64,000 nucleotides of DNA from Achromobacter sp. Marseille-Q4962 (GCF_943737005.1 NZ_CALSFU010000014.1:93385-157384), one strand, 5' to 3'; positions 27,060-35,842 are shown, counted from the first letter of the stretch. A program made the numbers and translations. The notes: generated by a model from the sequence alone, not told the origin.

Positions 27060-27268
27060 GAAAATTCCTGAAATAGTGACGAATGGTTCGGATTTTGTGT
27101 CCGGGCCCGAGGAGGGCGGGCGTGCGGCCCGCGGGACGCAATCAATGGTCAGGACTGTTGCGTTCCTTTCGGGTGACTGTTGCACAAGGGCGGTATCCTA
27201 GCACTACGGATAGCAGGGTAGCGGCGCACGCCGGTTCCACGCTTTTCTTGCAATCGGAGGATATCTGC

Positions 27269-27574
27269 ATGGCTTTCAACCGCAAATACGCAGCGCCGAT
27301 GGCGGTGGCGACCGCGATGGCCGTGGTGTCGCTGGCGACACCGCTGGCGTTCGCGCAGCAGGCCCAGGCCAGCGGCGAGGTGCGCCGCGTGGATCCGGCC
27401 GCGGGCAAGGTGACGATCAAGCACGATGCGATCAAGGCGCTGGATCTGCCGGCCATGACGCTGGTGTATCAGGCCGATCCGGCGCTGCTGGCGAAGATCA
27501 AGGCGGGCGACAAGGTGAAGTTCACTGCCGAGCGCAAGGACGGCAAGTATGTGGTGACGGCGATCAGCAACTGA
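27269..27574 (+). CDS. CusF-like periplasmic copper-binding protein
   Basis: 101 residues with a signal peptide (cleavage after PLAFAQQ region). The mature part is a CusF/CusX small beta barrel: ASGEVRRVDPAAGKVTIKHD, ALDLPAMTLVYQ and DKVKFTAERKDGKYVVT. CusF of E. coli binds Cu(I) through His, Trp and two Met; here His (KHD) and one Met (PAMT) align, while Trp and the second Met are not obvious, so metal affinity may differ. A CGGAGG ribosome site precedes the ATG. It stands alone, not beside a CusCBA pump. Confidence 0.85.
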   Translation: MAFNRKYAAPMAVATAMAVVSLATPLAFAQQAQASGEVRRVDPAAGKVTIKHDAIKALDLPAMTLVYQADPALLAKIKAGDKVKFTAERKDGKYVVTAISN

Positions 27575-27596
27575 GGCGGCGCGCCTGCAAAACAAG

Positions 27597-27637
27597 AAAG
27601 CCGGAACCGCCTGGCAGGGCGGGTTCCGGCTTTTTAT
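27597..27637. terminator. bidirectional terminator between cusF-like gene and hslU
   Basis: AAAGCCGGAACC..GCC and GGCGGGTTCCGGCTTT pair with one bulged base around a TGGCAG loop, with A residues before and T residues after. It can end both the copper-protein transcript and the opposing hslVU transcript. Confidence 0.85.
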
Positions 27638-27673
27638 GCGCGCGGTGGCGGGGTGCGCCGCCGGCGGATGCCG

Positions 27674-29008
27674 CTACAGCACGTAGCGGGCCAAATCCTG
27701 GCTGCTGGCGGCTTCCGACAACTGCGCGTTGACGTAGGCGGCGTCGATCTTCACATGTTTGTCCTGGCTGGACGTGGCGTCGAACGACAGTTCCTCCAGC
27801 AGTTTCTCCATCACCGTGTACAGGCGGCGGGCGCCGATGTTTTCGGTGGTTTCGTTGACCTCGTAGGCCAGTTCGGCCAGCCGGCGCACGCCTTCGTCGG
27901 TGAATTCGAGTTCGAGCCCTTCGGTTTCCATCAGCGCGGCGTATTGCTTGGTGAGCGAGGCGTCGGTGTCGGAGAGGATGCGCACGAAGTCTTCGGCCGT
28001 GAGCGAGTCGAGTTCGACGCGGATGGGGAAGCGTCCCTGCAGTTCGGGAATCAGGTCGGACGGGCGCGAGAGATGGAAGGCGCCGGAGGCGATGAACAGG
28101 ATGTGGTCGGTGCGCACCATGCCGTAGCGGGTGTTGACGGTGGTGCCTTCGACCAGCGGCAGCAGGTCGCGCTGCACGCCCTGGCGCGAGACGTCGGCGC
28201 CGCCGGTTTCCTGGCGCGCTGCGATCTTGTCGATTTCGTCGAGGAAGACGATGCCGTTCTGCTCCACGTTGGCGATGGCGGCGGCGCGCAGGTCTTCTTC
28301 GTTGACGCGCTTGCCGGCTTCTTCGTCGACGATGAGCTTGAAGGCTTCGCGCACTTTCATTTTCTTGGATTTCTTCTTGTCGCGCGCCAGGCCGGCGAAC
28401 ATGCCGCGCAGCTGCTCGGCCATTTCTTCCATGCCGGGCGGCGTCATGACGTCCATCTGGGGCACGGGCTGGGCGATTTCGATCTCGATTTCGAGGTCGT
28501 CGATCTTGCCTTCGCGCAGGCGCTTGCGGAAGGTCTGGCGGGCGCTGTTGTCTTCGCCGCGGTCGGGTTCGCCGTTGGCGCCGCGCGCCGGCGGGACGAG
28601 GGCGTCGAGGATGCGGTCTTCGGCGGCGTCTTCGGCCTGGGTGCGCACGCGGCGCATTTCCATCTCGCGGGTCTGCTTGATGGAGTATTCGGTGAGGTCG
28701 CGGATGATGGTGTCCACGTCGCGGCCCACGTAGCCGACTTCGGTGAACTTGGTGGCCTCGATCTTGATGAAGGGCGCGTTGGCCAGCTTGGCCAGGCGGC
28801 GGGCGATCTCGGTCTTGCCCACGCCGGTGGGGCCGATCATGAGGATGTTCTTGGGGTGGATTTCATGGCGCAGGGGCTCGGCCACCTGCTGGCGGCGCCA
28901 GCGGTTGCGCAGCGCCACGGCCACGGCCCGCTTGGCGCGGTTCTGGCCGATGATGTATTTGTCGAGTTCGGAGACGATTTCTCCGGGCGTCATGTTGGAT
29001 GCGGACAT
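27674..29008 (-). CDS. hslU: ATP-dependent protease ATPase subunit HslU
   Basis: A 444-residue AAA+ unfoldase. [15 protein letters not shown] (Walker A, near residue 55), the I domain about 110-240, [12 protein letters not shown] (Walker B) and the sensor-2 and C-terminal tail (ARYVL, the HslV-docking end) are present. It unfolds substrates and feeds them to HslV. It follows hslV in the usual order, 57 bp apart, under a sigma-32-like promoter. Confidence 0.97.
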   Translation of the reverse strand: MSASNMTPGEIVSELDKYIIGQNRAKRAVAVALRNRWRRQQVAEPLRHEIHPKNILMIGPTGVGKTEIARRLAKLANAPFIKIEATKFTEVGYVGRDVDTIIRDLTEYSIKQTREMEMRRVRTQAEDAAEDRILDALVPPARGANGEPDRGEDNSARQTFRKRLREGKIDDLEIEIEIAQPVPQMDVMTPPGMEEMAEQLRGMFAGLARDKKKSKKMKVREAFKLIVDEEAGKRVNEEDLRAAAIANVEQNGIVFLDEIDKIAARQETGGADVSRQGVQRDLLPLVEGTTVNTRYGMVRTDHILFIASGAFHLSRPSDLIPELQGRFPIRVELDSLTAEDFVRILSDTDASLTKQYAALMETEGLELEFTDEGVRRLAELAYEVNETTENIGARRLYTVMEKLLEELSFDATSSQDKHVKIDAAYVNAQLSEAASSQDLARYVL

Positions 29009-29065
29009 GGGGCGGATCCTTGGGGCGGAGCGGGCCGGCGGAGCTGGGCGCCGGCCGGGCGGGCG

Positions 29066-29605
29066 TCAGGCGCCCAGCGTTTCGATGACGTGGTTCTGGT
29101 TGGTGTAGATGCAGAGGTCGCCGGCGATTTCGAGCGACTGCTTGACGATGTCTTCGGGCGGCAGCTCGGTGTTGCGCAGCAGCGCCAGGGCGGCGGATTG
29201 CGCATAGGCGCCGCCGGAGCCGATGGCGGCCAGACCGTGCTCGGGCTCCAGGACGTCGCCGTTGCCGGTGAGCACCAGCGTGTGTTCGATGTCGGCCACG
29301 ATGAGCATGGCTTCCAGGCGGCGCAGCACGCGGTCGGTGCGCCAGTCGCGAGTGAGCTCGACGGCGGCGCGCATCAGGTTGCCCTGGTGCTTTTCGAGCT
29401 TGGCCTCGAAGCGTTCCTGCAGGGTGAAGGCGTCGGCCGTGGCGCCTGCGAAGCCGGCGAGGATCTTGTCCTGGTAGAGGCGGCGGATCTTGCGCGCGGT
29501 GCCCTTGATGACGATGTTGCCCAGGGTGACCTGGCCATCGCCGCCGAGCGCGACGCGGTTGCCGCGTCGCACGCATACGATGGTGGTGGCGTGAAATTGT
29601 TCCAT
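29066..29605 (-). CDS. hslV: ATP-dependent protease peptidase subunit HslV
   Basis: A 179-residue proteasome-type Thr peptidase. The mature N terminus [21 protein letters not shown] begins after a short propeptide (MEQFHA), with Thr as nucleophile. [12 protein letters not shown] and [10 protein letters not shown] are conserved. With HslU it degrades heat-shock and cell-division regulators. A second proteasome-like enzyme, Anbu, is encoded at 54.3 kb. Confidence 0.97.
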   Translation of the reverse strand: MEQFHATTIVCVRRGNRVALGGDGQVTLGNIVIKGTARKIRRLYQDKILAGFAGATADAFTLQERFEAKLEKHQGNLMRAAVELTRDWRTDRVLRRLEAMLIVADIEHTLVLTGNGDVLEPEHGLAAIGSGGAYAQSAALALLRNTELPPEDIVKQSLEIAGDLCIYTNQNHVIETLGA

Positions 29606-29628
29606 GCGTTCCTTCCTTTGAAGGGATT

Positions 29629-29656
29629 AGCTGGGGGCGCTGGGGTGAAAATCAAG
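29629..29656 (-). promoter_or_regulatory. sigma-32 (heat-shock) type promoter for hslVU
   Basis: On the minus strand, CTTGATT (29656-29650) and CCCCAGCT (29636-29629) are separated by 13 bp, close to the RpoH consensus CTTGAAA-N11-15-CCCCATNT. It ends 23 bp before the hslV start. Confidence 0.65.
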
Positions 29657-29679
29657 ACTTGCGCGCCGGACGGCGCACA

Positions 29680-29717
29680 AAAGAAAAAGGCCATGCTGGA
29701 AAACCAGCATAGCCTTT
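29680..29717 (-). terminator. rho-independent terminator after dksA
   Basis: Read on the minus strand, a 13-bp stem with one mismatch closes on a TTTT loop and is followed by TTCTTTT. It ends the dksA transcript and separates it from hslVU. Confidence 0.85.
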
Positions 29718-29754
29718 CATCCGTCGGCTTGAAAACGGGACGGGTCGGCGGGGA

Positions 29755-30219
29755 TCAGTCGCCGTAGAGCTTCTGGCGCATTTCGCGGCGTTCCTGGGCT
29801 TCCAGGGACAGGGTGGCCGTGGGGCGGGCCAGCAGGCGGGGGATGCCGATGGGCTCGCCGGTTTCTTCGCACCAGCCGTATTCGCCGCTGTCGATGCGCG
29901 CGATAGACTGCTGCACCTTCTTCAGGAGCTTGCGTTCGCGGTCGCGCGTGCGCAGTTCGAGAGCGTGCTCTTCCTCGATGGTGGCGCGGTCGGCCGGATC
30001 GGGCACGAACTGCGTTTCGCGCAGGTGCTCGGTGGTTTCGCCCGCGTTGGCGAGGATGTCCTGTTCGAGTTGTTTGAGCCGTTCCTTGAAGAACGCCAGC
30101 TGGCGCTCGTTCATGTAGTCGGACTCGGGCATGGCCAGCATTTCCTCTTCGCTGGGCAGATCAATCGCCGTATCGCTCGTCGACTTGCTTGATTTTTTGG
30201 TTGCTGCCTTGGTAGCCAT
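29755..30219 (-). CDS. dksA: RNA polymerase-binding transcription factor DksA, Zn-site-depleted form
   Basis: 154 residues. The coiled-coil body and its tip DPADRAT (Asp and Ala that reach the polymerase active site) are intact, so ppGpp-dependent control of rRNA and stress promoters is expected. The zinc finger has lost three of its four Cys: the region reads YGWCEETGEPIGIPRL and later ATLSLEAQE, where the canonical form has Cys-x2-Cys twice. The fold context (GEPIGIPRLLARPTA) is otherwise kept. Non-zinc DksA forms exist in several proteobacteria and are often more resistant to oxidants or zinc loss. Confidence 0.92.
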   Translation of the reverse strand: MATKAATKKSSKSTSDTAIDLPSEEEMLAMPESDYMNERQLAFFKERLKQLEQDILANAGETTEHLRETQFVPDPADRATIEEEHALELRTRDRERKLLKKVQQSIARIDSGEYGWCEETGEPIGIPRLLARPTATLSLEAQERREMRQKLYGD

Positions 30220-30350
30220 GAAAACACTCCACTATGAATCGATCCTGGCGCGGGTGTCCCTGTTCCCGACCGTGTTGCTGATTGCCTACGCTATTCGTAC
30301 CTCACAGTACTGCCATCGTCGCGTTGCGTCACGTATCTGAAAGAGGGGGT

Positions 30351-31451
30351 TTACCCCGCCAGGCACTGCTCCAAGCCCCGGGTGAAAATCTCCTGGGGCA
30401 GCTTGCGGCCGATGAACACCATTTTGGTGGACGGTTTTTCGGCCGCGGTCCACGGCTTGCCGGGTTCGGCGCCCATCATCATGTGCACGCCCTGGAACAG
30501 CATGCGGCGGTTGATGCCTTTCATGTACAGGATGCCCTTGTACCGCAGCAGGTCGGGTCCGTAGACCTGCACCACGCCGCCCAGGAATTCTTCGAGGCGC
30601 ACGGGATCGAACGGCTTGTTCGAACGGAACACGAAGGCGCCGATCTCGTCGTCGTGGTGGTGAGGGTGATGATGGTGGGCATGATTGCAATGCGCCCCGC
30701 ACTCGCCCTCGTGGTCATGATCATGGCCATGATCGTGATCGTGCCCATGGTCGTGGGCGGCGTCGGGGTGCTCATCGGCCAGGAAGTCCGGGTCGATGTC
30801 GAGGATGGAATTCAGGTTGAAGCCGCTGATGTCGATGATGGACTTCAGGTCGGCCTCGCCGAAGTTGACCGGCGTGATGGGCGCGCGCGGATTCATGTGC
30901 ACCAGGCGCGAGCGCAGCGCTTCGTAGTCGACCTCGTTGACCAGGTCTTTCTTCGAGATGAGGATGCGGTCGGCGAAGCCGACCTGCTTCTGGGCCTCGG
31001 GCTGCTCGTCCAGCGTGGCCATGCCGTGCTTGGCGTCGACCACCGTGACCACCGCGTCCAGGCGGTAGTACTCGGCGATGTCGTCGTCCATGAAGAAGGT
31101 CTGGCACACCGGGCCGGGGTTGGCCATGCCGGTGGTCTCGATGATGACGCGCTCGAAGTTCAGCGCGCCGGCTTCGCGCTTGGCGCGCAGGTCGGACAGC
31201 GTGCGCATCAGGTCGCCGCGCACCGTGCAGCAGACGCAGCCGTTGGACAGCTCGATGATTTCCTCGTTGCTGTCCTGCACCAGCAGGTCGTTGTCGATGC
31301 TCTCGGGTCCGAACTCGTTTTCGATGACCGCCACGCGGCGGCCGTGGAATTCGGTGAGGATGCGCTTGAGCAGGGTGGTCTTGCCCGCACCGAGAAAGCC
31401 GGTGAGGATGGTGACGGGAACCATTTTGTCCAAACTGCGCGGGGTGTTCAT
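30351..31451 (-). CDS. COG0523 (CobW/ZNG-type) metal-chaperone GTPase
   Basis: 366 residues. Walker A GFLGAGKTTLLKRI near residue 18, the metal site NGCVCCTVRGDL (Cys-x-Cys-Cys, near 70), Switch ETTGMANPGP and SKKDLV (guanine specificity). Residues about 225-265 are a His/Asp-rich run that likely binds zinc. Family members hand zinc to client enzymes when zinc is short. The gene lies downstream of zur on the same strand, 295 bp away; the zinc block around it supports a zinc rather than cobalt role. Confidence 0.9.
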   Translation of the reverse strand: MNTPRSLDKMVPVTILTGFLGAGKTTLLKRILTEFHGRRVAVIENEFGPESIDNDLLVQDSNEEIIELSNGCVCCTVRGDLMRTLSDLRAKREAGALNFERVIIETTGMANPGPVCQTFFMDDDIAEYYRLDAVVTVVDAKHGMATLDEQPEAQKQVGFADRILISKKDLVNEVDYEALRSRLVHMNPRAPITPVNFGEADLKSIIDISGFNLNSILDIDPDFLADEHPDAAHDHGHDHDHGHDHDHEGECGAHCNHAHHHHPHHHDDEIGAFVFRSNKPFDPVRLEEFLGGVVQVYGPDLLRYKGILYMKGINRRMLFQGVHMMMGAEPGKPWTAAEKPSTKMVFIGRKLPQEIFTRGLEQCLAG

Positions 31452-31620
31452 GGCGAAGCGGCTAACGTGAAGTCAAGGCGTCGGACACCGGGCCGGTGGG
31501 GCCGGGCGGCGCAGGCGCCGGATGGGTGCCGGGCGGGCGCCAGGTGTCTTGGGCCACGGGCTGCGTGGGCCGCCAATCGCGGCCGGACGCAGGATTACAG
31601 CACAGTCGGCGGCGGTGGGC

Positions 31621-31641
31621 AAACCCCGGAGCAACCCGGGG
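31621..31641 (-). terminator. possible terminator between zur and the COG0523 gene
   Basis: On the minus strand CCCCGG and CCGGGG pair over a GTTGCT loop and are followed by TTT. It lies about 105 bp after the zur stop; the short T run makes it weak. The rest of the 295-base gap (31452-31746) shows no gene. Confidence 0.35.
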
Positions 31642-31746
31642 CCGCGCCCGGGCCGGATCGCGGCCGTACGCCGCCAGGTATCGGGCGATACCATCAATTG
31701 GGGGCGGGTTGGGGGAAATCAAGTCCCCGCGCGGCCAGGCCCCCGT

Positions 31747-32247
31747 TCAGTGGTGATGAGGGTGGCCGCCCTCGGCCGGCTGCTTTTGCTGGCATTGAGG
31801 GCAAAGGGCGCGGATTTCGGTTTCGTGGGTGGCCAGCACGTAGCCCGTCTGGGCCACGCGCTCGGCGAGCTGGCGGCTCATGGCCGGGTCGCTCAGTTCG
31901 GCCACCGCGCCGCAGCCGGTGCAGACCACCAGCAGGTCGTGCGGCGCGCCGCCCGCGTCATGACAGGCGCTCCAGGCATTGACCGCGTCCAGGCGGTGGA
32001 TGAGGCCTTCGTCCATGAGGAAGTCCAGCGCGCGGTATACGGTGGGGGGCGCGGCGCCGGGGTGCACGGCGCGCATGGCGTCGAGCAGCTCATAGGCCTT
32101 GAGGCTGCGGCCATGGCGCAGCAGCAGCTCCAGCACCTTGCGGCGGATGGGGGTGAGACGCCGGCCGCGCTGTTCGCACAACGCCTCGGCGACGCTGAGC
32201 TGGGCGCCTACGGTGTCGTTGTCGGGAGAACCGGAAGGGGCGGGCAT
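31747..32247 (-). CDS. zur: Fur-family zinc uptake regulator
   Basis: 166 residues. An N-terminal winged helix (RRLTPIRRKVLELLL; PPTVYRALDFLMDEGLIHRLD) is followed by the dimer domain with DLLVVCTGCGAVAEL and the C-terminal ALCPQCQ structural zinc Cys pairs. It ends in HPHHH. Zur assignment over Fur rests on its divergence from a znuCBA operon, the short spacing to a Zur-like box at 32353, and Cys placement. It would repress zinc uptake when zinc is adequate. Confidence 0.9.
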   Translation of the reverse strand: MPAPSGSPDNDTVGAQLSVAEALCEQRGRRLTPIRRKVLELLLRHGRSLKAYELLDAMRAVHPGAAPPTVYRALDFLMDEGLIHRLDAVNAWSACHDAGGAPHDLLVVCTGCGAVAELSDPAMSRQLAERVAQTGYVLATHETEIRALCPQCQQKQPAEGGHPHHH

Positions 32248-32352
32248 GGCGGGCGGTTTCTGAAAAAGAGGACGGCGCGCGAGGCGCGATGCCTGGAAGG
32301 TATCAGAAAACCTCCGGGTATGGACACGCTGGCCAGGCTACAAGGCAGTTTG

Positions 32353-32371
32353 GTTATGATATAACATAATC
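32353..32371. promoter_or_regulatory. zur: Zur box in the divergent zur/znu promoter
   Basis: GTTATGATATAACATAATC is an AT-rich island in GC-rich sequence, with GTTAT/ATAAC and TTATG/CATAA inverted repeats. It resembles the proteobacterial Zur operator GTTATANTATAAC. It lies 105 bp before the zur start on one side and 57 bp before the first znu-operon ORF on the other; the TATGAT and TATAAC hexamers inside could be -10 elements. Confidence 0.7.
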
Positions 32372-32427
32372 ATTTTTCGGGGCGGGCTTCGGCCGCCCGG
32401 TTTTTCCGTTTTCCACGTCTTTTTCCC

Positions 32428-32595
32428 ATGCCGCATTCTCTGCCTTCGGTGTCCGCCGGCCCCGCCTCCGGGGCTGCGGCGCGCCGCTCCGCTTTCCTGG
32501 TTTCCGCCTGGCGCCGCATGGCGTGGGCGCTGGCCGCCGTGGCCGGCCTCTGGCTGCTGACGGGCTGGGCGCTGCAATGGTGGCCGCCGCAATGA
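32428..32595 (+). CDS. small membrane protein leading the znu operon
   Basis: A 55-codon ORF that begins with ATG after the Zur box and ends in TGA overlapping the znuC start (ATGA). The N-terminal ~30 residues are Ser/Ala/Arg-rich and basic; residues about 32-50 form one membrane helix (ALAAVAGLWLLTGWAL), ending QWWPPQ. The coupling to znuC and the placement directly after the zinc-responsive promoter argue that it is translated. No family is recognised. Possible roles are a translational leader for znuC or a small accessory subunit of the transporter; neither is proven. Confidence 0.6.
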   Translation: MPHSLPSVSAGPASGAAARRSAFLVSAWRRMAWALAAVAGLWLLTGWALQWWPPQ

Positions 32596-33362
32596 CGGCC
32601 GCCAGCGCGGCTTGCGGGCCATCCGCCAGCGCCCGACGCGCGGTCGCCGAGCCGGCCGCGATCGCGCTGGACGACGCGTCCTTCGGCTGGCACGGGCGCG
32701 CCGTGCTGGAACACGTGTCCGGCCGGTTTGCGCCGGGCAGCCTGACCGCCGTGGCCGGGCCCAACGGGGCCGGCAAGTCCACGCTGCTCAAGGGCATCAT
32801 GGGCGTGCTGCGCCCCTGGTCGGGCGCCGTGCGCGTCGGCGGGGCGGGGCGCGCCGGGCTGTCCTGGCTGCCGCAGGCCTGCGAGCTGGACCGCGCCTTT
32901 CCCGTCACCGTGCTGGACCTCGTCGCCATGGGCGCCTGGCGGCGCGTGGGCGCGTGGCGGCGCTATGGGCGCGACGAGCTGGACCGCTGCATGGCGGTGC
33001 TGGAGCAGGTGGGGCTGGCGCACCTGGCGGGCCGGGGTGCGGACACGCTGTCGGGCGGCCAGATGCAGCGCGCGCTCTTCGCGCGCATGCTGGTGCAGGA
33101 CGCGCCGGTGCTGCTGCTGGACGAGCCCTTTGCGGCGGTGGACAGCCACACCGCGCAGCGGCTCATGTCGCTGCTGCGCCGCCTGCACGAGGAGGGGCGC
33201 ACGGTGGTGGCGGTCATGCACGACCTCGACATGATCCGCGAGGACTTCCCACAATGCGTGCTGCTTTCGGGCCGGGTCGTCGCCTGGGGCGACACGGCCG
33301 GCGTGCTGACCGAGGCCAATCTCAAGACGGCCCGGCGCTGGCATGCGGAGGCGTGGGCATGA
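32592..33362 (+). CDS. znuC: zinc ABC transporter ATP-binding protein
   Basis: 256 residues. Walker A GPNGAGKSTLLKGI near residue 56, signature LSGGQMQRALFARML near 153, Walker B VLLLDEPFAAVD near 175, and the switch His in AVMHDLDMI. SWLPQACELDRAFPVTVLDLVAMG is typical of the zinc/manganese importer group. It energises ZnuB. The first 18 residues before IALDDASF are variable. ATGA overlaps link it to the small ORF before and znuB after. Confidence 0.93.
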   Translation: MTAASAACGPSASARRAVAEPAAIALDDASFGWHGRAVLEHVSGRFAPGSLTAVAGPNGAGKSTLLKGIMGVLRPWSGAVRVGGAGRAGLSWLPQACELDRAFPVTVLDLVAMGAWRRVGAWRRYGRDELDRCMAVLEQVGLAHLAGRGADTLSGGQMQRALFARMLVQDAPVLLLDEPFAAVDSHTAQRLMSLLRRLHEEGRTVVAVMHDLDMIREDFPQCVLLSGRVVAWGDTAGVLTEANLKTARRWHAEAWA

Positions 33363-34240
33363 GCCTGTACGAATGGGCGGTGTCGCCTTTCGCCGACTAC
33401 GGATTCATGCGGCGCGCCCTGGCCGGCACTTGCGCGCTGGCGCTGGGCGGCGCGCCGCTGGGCGTGTTCCTGGTGCTGCGGCGCATGAGCCTCATGGGCG
33501 ACGCCATGTCGCACGCCATCCTGCCGGGCGTGGCGGCGGGGTTCCTGGCGGCCGGCCTGTCGCTGGGCGCCATGATGCTGGGGGGCGTCGTCACCGGCCT
33601 GGCGGTGGCGCTGCTGGCCGCCCTGGTGGCGCGCATGACGCCGCTGCGCGAAGACGCCAGCTTTGCGGCGTTCTACCTGATCTCGCTGGGGCTGGGGGTG
33701 CTGCTGGTGTCGCTGCGCGGCTCCAACATGGATTTGCTGCACGTGCTGTTCGGCACGGTGCTGGGCCTGGACGACGCGGCGCTGCTGCTGGTCACCGGCA
33801 CGGCCAGCCTGACGCTGCTCGTGCTGGCGGCCCTTTACCGGCTGCTGGCGGCGGAATGCCTGGACCCGGGTTTTCTGCGCGCCTGCGGCGGACGCGGGGC
33901 CTGGGTGCACATGGGGTTTCTGGTGCTGGTGGTGGTGAACCTGGTGGCGGGATTCCAGGTGCTGGGCACGCTGATGGTGGTGGGCATGATGATGCTGCCC
34001 GCCGCGGCGGCGCGCTTCTGGGCGGTGTCGGCGGCCCGCCAGGCCCCGCTGGCCGCGGCGATCGGGGTGGCGGCGTCGGTGGCGGGCCTGCTGGCGTCCT
34101 ACCACTACAACGTGCCGGCCTCGCCCGCCATCATTCTGGCGGCCGGCGCCTGCTACGTATGTTCCATCGCAGCCGGCCCGCAGGGCGGGCTGCTTCGGGC
34201 GCGGCGCGGGGCGCCGGCCCGGTTTCGACGAGGAGAGTAG
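33359..34240 (+). CDS. znuB: zinc ABC transporter permease
   Basis: 293 residues, eight or nine membrane helices of the ABC-3 family. LRRMSLMGDAMSHAILPGVA (near residue 42-60) is the coupling-helix motif and VGMMMLPAAAARFW near 205-220 the second signature. The start overlaps znuC (ATGA) and znuA follows 1 bp after the stop. It forms the zinc channel in the inner membrane. Confidence 0.93.
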   Translation: MSLYEWAVSPFADYGFMRRALAGTCALALGGAPLGVFLVLRRMSLMGDAMSHAILPGVAAGFLAAGLSLGAMMLGGVVTGLAVALLAALVARMTPLREDASFAAFYLISLGLGVLLVSLRGSNMDLLHVLFGTVLGLDDAALLLVTGTASLTLLVLAALYRLLAAECLDPGFLRACGGRGAWVHMGFLVLVVVNLVAGFQVLGTLMVVGMMMLPAAAARFWAVSAARQAPLAAAIGVAASVAGLLASYHYNVPASPAIILAAGACYVCSIAAGPQGGLLRARRGAPARFRRGE

Positions 34241-34241
34241 G

Positions 34242-35198
34242 ATGTTCAAGACCATATCGCCGCGCCGCCGGGCGCTGCTGCTGCTGACCGCCCTGGCGCT
34301 GGCCGCGCCGGCCGGCGCGGCGCAGGCCGCCCGCCCCCTGCAGGCGGTGGCGAGCTTTTCCATCCTGGGCGACATGGTGCGCGAAGTGGGCGGCCCCGAC
34401 GTGCAAGTCAGCGTGCTGGTCGGCCCGGACGGCGACGCCCACGAATACGAGCCCACGCCGGGCGACGTCAAGACCCTGGCGGCGGCGCAGGTGCTGTTCG
34501 TCAACGGCCTGGCGTTCGAGGCCTGGCTGCCGGGGCTGGTCAAGTCCTCCGGCTTCAAGGGCCGGACGGTGGTGGCCTCGCAAGGCGTGACGCCGCGCAG
34601 GTTCGAGGCCGGCGAAGACCACGGCCATGATGGCCACGACCACGACCACGGCCAGGCGCACTCCCATGGCGACCTCGACCCGCACGCATGGCAGAACCTC
34701 GCCAACGGCGTGATCTACGTGCGCAACATCGCCGAGGGCCTGGCGGCGGCCGACCCCGCGCACGCCGAGGCCTACCGCCGGCGCGCCGAGGCCTACGCAG
34801 CCCGGCTGCAGGCGCTGGACGCCTCGCTGCGCAAGACTTTTGCCGCCATCCCGGCCGAGCGCCGCAAGGTCGTGACGTCGCACGACGCTTTCGGCTATTT
34901 CGGCGAGGCGTACGGCGTGTCCTTCCTGCCGGTGGCGGGCATTTCCACCGATGCCGAGCCGTCGGCCGGCGACGTTGCCCGCCTCATCGAGCAGGTCCGG
35001 CGCGAGCACGTGCCGGCCGTGTTCGTGGAGAACATCAGCAGCCCGCGCCTGGTGCAGCAGATCGCGCGCGAGACCGGCGCCAAGGTGGGCGGCACGCTGT
35101 ATTCCGACGCCCTGTCCAAGCCGGGCCGGCCGGCGGCCACTTATCTGGAAATGTTCGAATGGAACGCCAGCCAGCTCGCCGCGGCCATGCAGCCCTGA
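34242..35198 (+). CDS. znuA: zinc ABC transporter periplasmic substrate-binding protein
   Basis: 318 residues with a signal peptide cleaved after QAA near residue 28. It is a cluster A-I binding protein; the zinc ligand His residues fall in GDAHEYEPTPGD, DPHAWQN and TSHDAFGYF. A His/Asp-rich loop near residues 125-145 (His-Gly-His-Asp repeats), found in zinc rather than manganese receptors, sits over the metal site. It delivers zinc to ZnuBC. Overlaps the next gene by 40 bp if that gene starts at 35159. Confidence 0.94.
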   Translation: MFKTISPRRRALLLLTALALAAPAGAAQAARPLQAVASFSILGDMVREVGGPDVQVSVLVGPDGDAHEYEPTPGDVKTLAAAQVLFVNGLAFEAWLPGLVKSSGFKGRTVVASQGVTPRRFEAGEDHGHDGHDHDHGQAHSHGDLDPHAWQNLANGVIYVRNIAEGLAAADPAHAEAYRRRAEAYAARLQALDASLRKTFAAIPAERRKVVTSHDAFGYFGEAYGVSFLPVAGISTDAEPSAGDVARLIEQVRREHVPAVFVENISSPRLVQQIARETGAKVGGTLYSDALSKPGRPAATYLEMFEWNASQLAAAMQP

Positions 35199-35842
35199 TC
35201 GCCGCGGCCGCCCTGTTCGCGCCCGCCGCGGCGCAGGCGCATCCGCACATGTGGATAGACGCGCACGCGGTGCTCGAAGTCGACGGCCAGCGCCGCGTCG
35301 CCGCCGTGCGCCAGGAATGGCTGTTCGACGAGATGTTCGGCGCCTATGCCACCCAGGGCCTGAAGCGCGGCAAGCGCGGGGAGCTGCCGCCCGCGCTGCT
35401 GGAAGGCATGGCGCGCGACTGGATGCGGTCGCTGGGCGAGCCGGTGTCGCACTATTTCACGCGGGTGACGGTGCAGGGCCGGCCGCAGGCCTTCGCCGAG
35501 CCCCGCGACGCGCGCGTGCGCTGGGATCCCCGCACCCAGCGGCTGACGCTGGTGTTCACGCTGCCGCTGGTCCGGCCCGTGGCGCCGGGGCCGGACGGCG
35601 CGCAGGTAGACATCTACGATCCCACGTATTTCGTGGCCTATGCCTTCGATGCGCCCGGCGCCGTGGCGGTGGACGGACCCGGCGCACGGGCCTGCAAGGC
35701 CGACTACCGCAAACCCAAGGAGCTGGATTGGAAGACCATGCAGCAACTGGCCGCCATTCCGGCCGACCCCGACGCCCTGCCCGCAGAACTGTTCGCCGTG
35801 ACCAAGGGGCTGACGCACCGCATCGTGCTGCGATGTTCCTGA
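35159..35842 (+). CDS. DUF1007 (COG3683-type) exported protein
   Basis: 227 residues. The ATG at 35159 gives a sensible signal peptide (hydrophobic AALIAAAALFAPAAAQA, mature start HPHMWID), although it lies inside the end of znuA. HPHMWIDAHAVLEVDG is the DUF1007 hallmark, with an N-terminal metal-ready His-x-His, and EWLFDEMFGAY and YDPTYFVAY are conserved. The family is commonly paired with NicO transporters and is thought to deliver metal to them in the periplasm. Biochemical function is unknown. Confidence 0.85.
   Translation: MERQPARRGHAALIAAAALFAPAAAQAHPHMWIDAHAVLEVDGQRRVAAVRQEWLFDEMFGAYATQGLKRGKRGELPPALLEGMARDWMRSLGEPVSHYFTRVTVQGRPQAFAEPRDARVRWDPRTQRLTLVFTLPLVRPVAPGPDGAQVDIYDPTYFVAYAFDAPGAVAVDGPGARACKADYRKPKELDWKTMQQLAAIPADPDALPAELFAVTKGLTHRIVLRCS

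Noticed and set aside
27060..27268. A cobalamin riboswitch ahead of the adenosyltransferase
   Set aside because: No B12-box or matching helices seen; the region is short and its strand of interest reads as non-structured.
30282..31982. A 566-codon plus-strand frame opposite the COG0523 gene and zur
   Set aside because: Low-complexity, no family match, and antisense to two clear genes.
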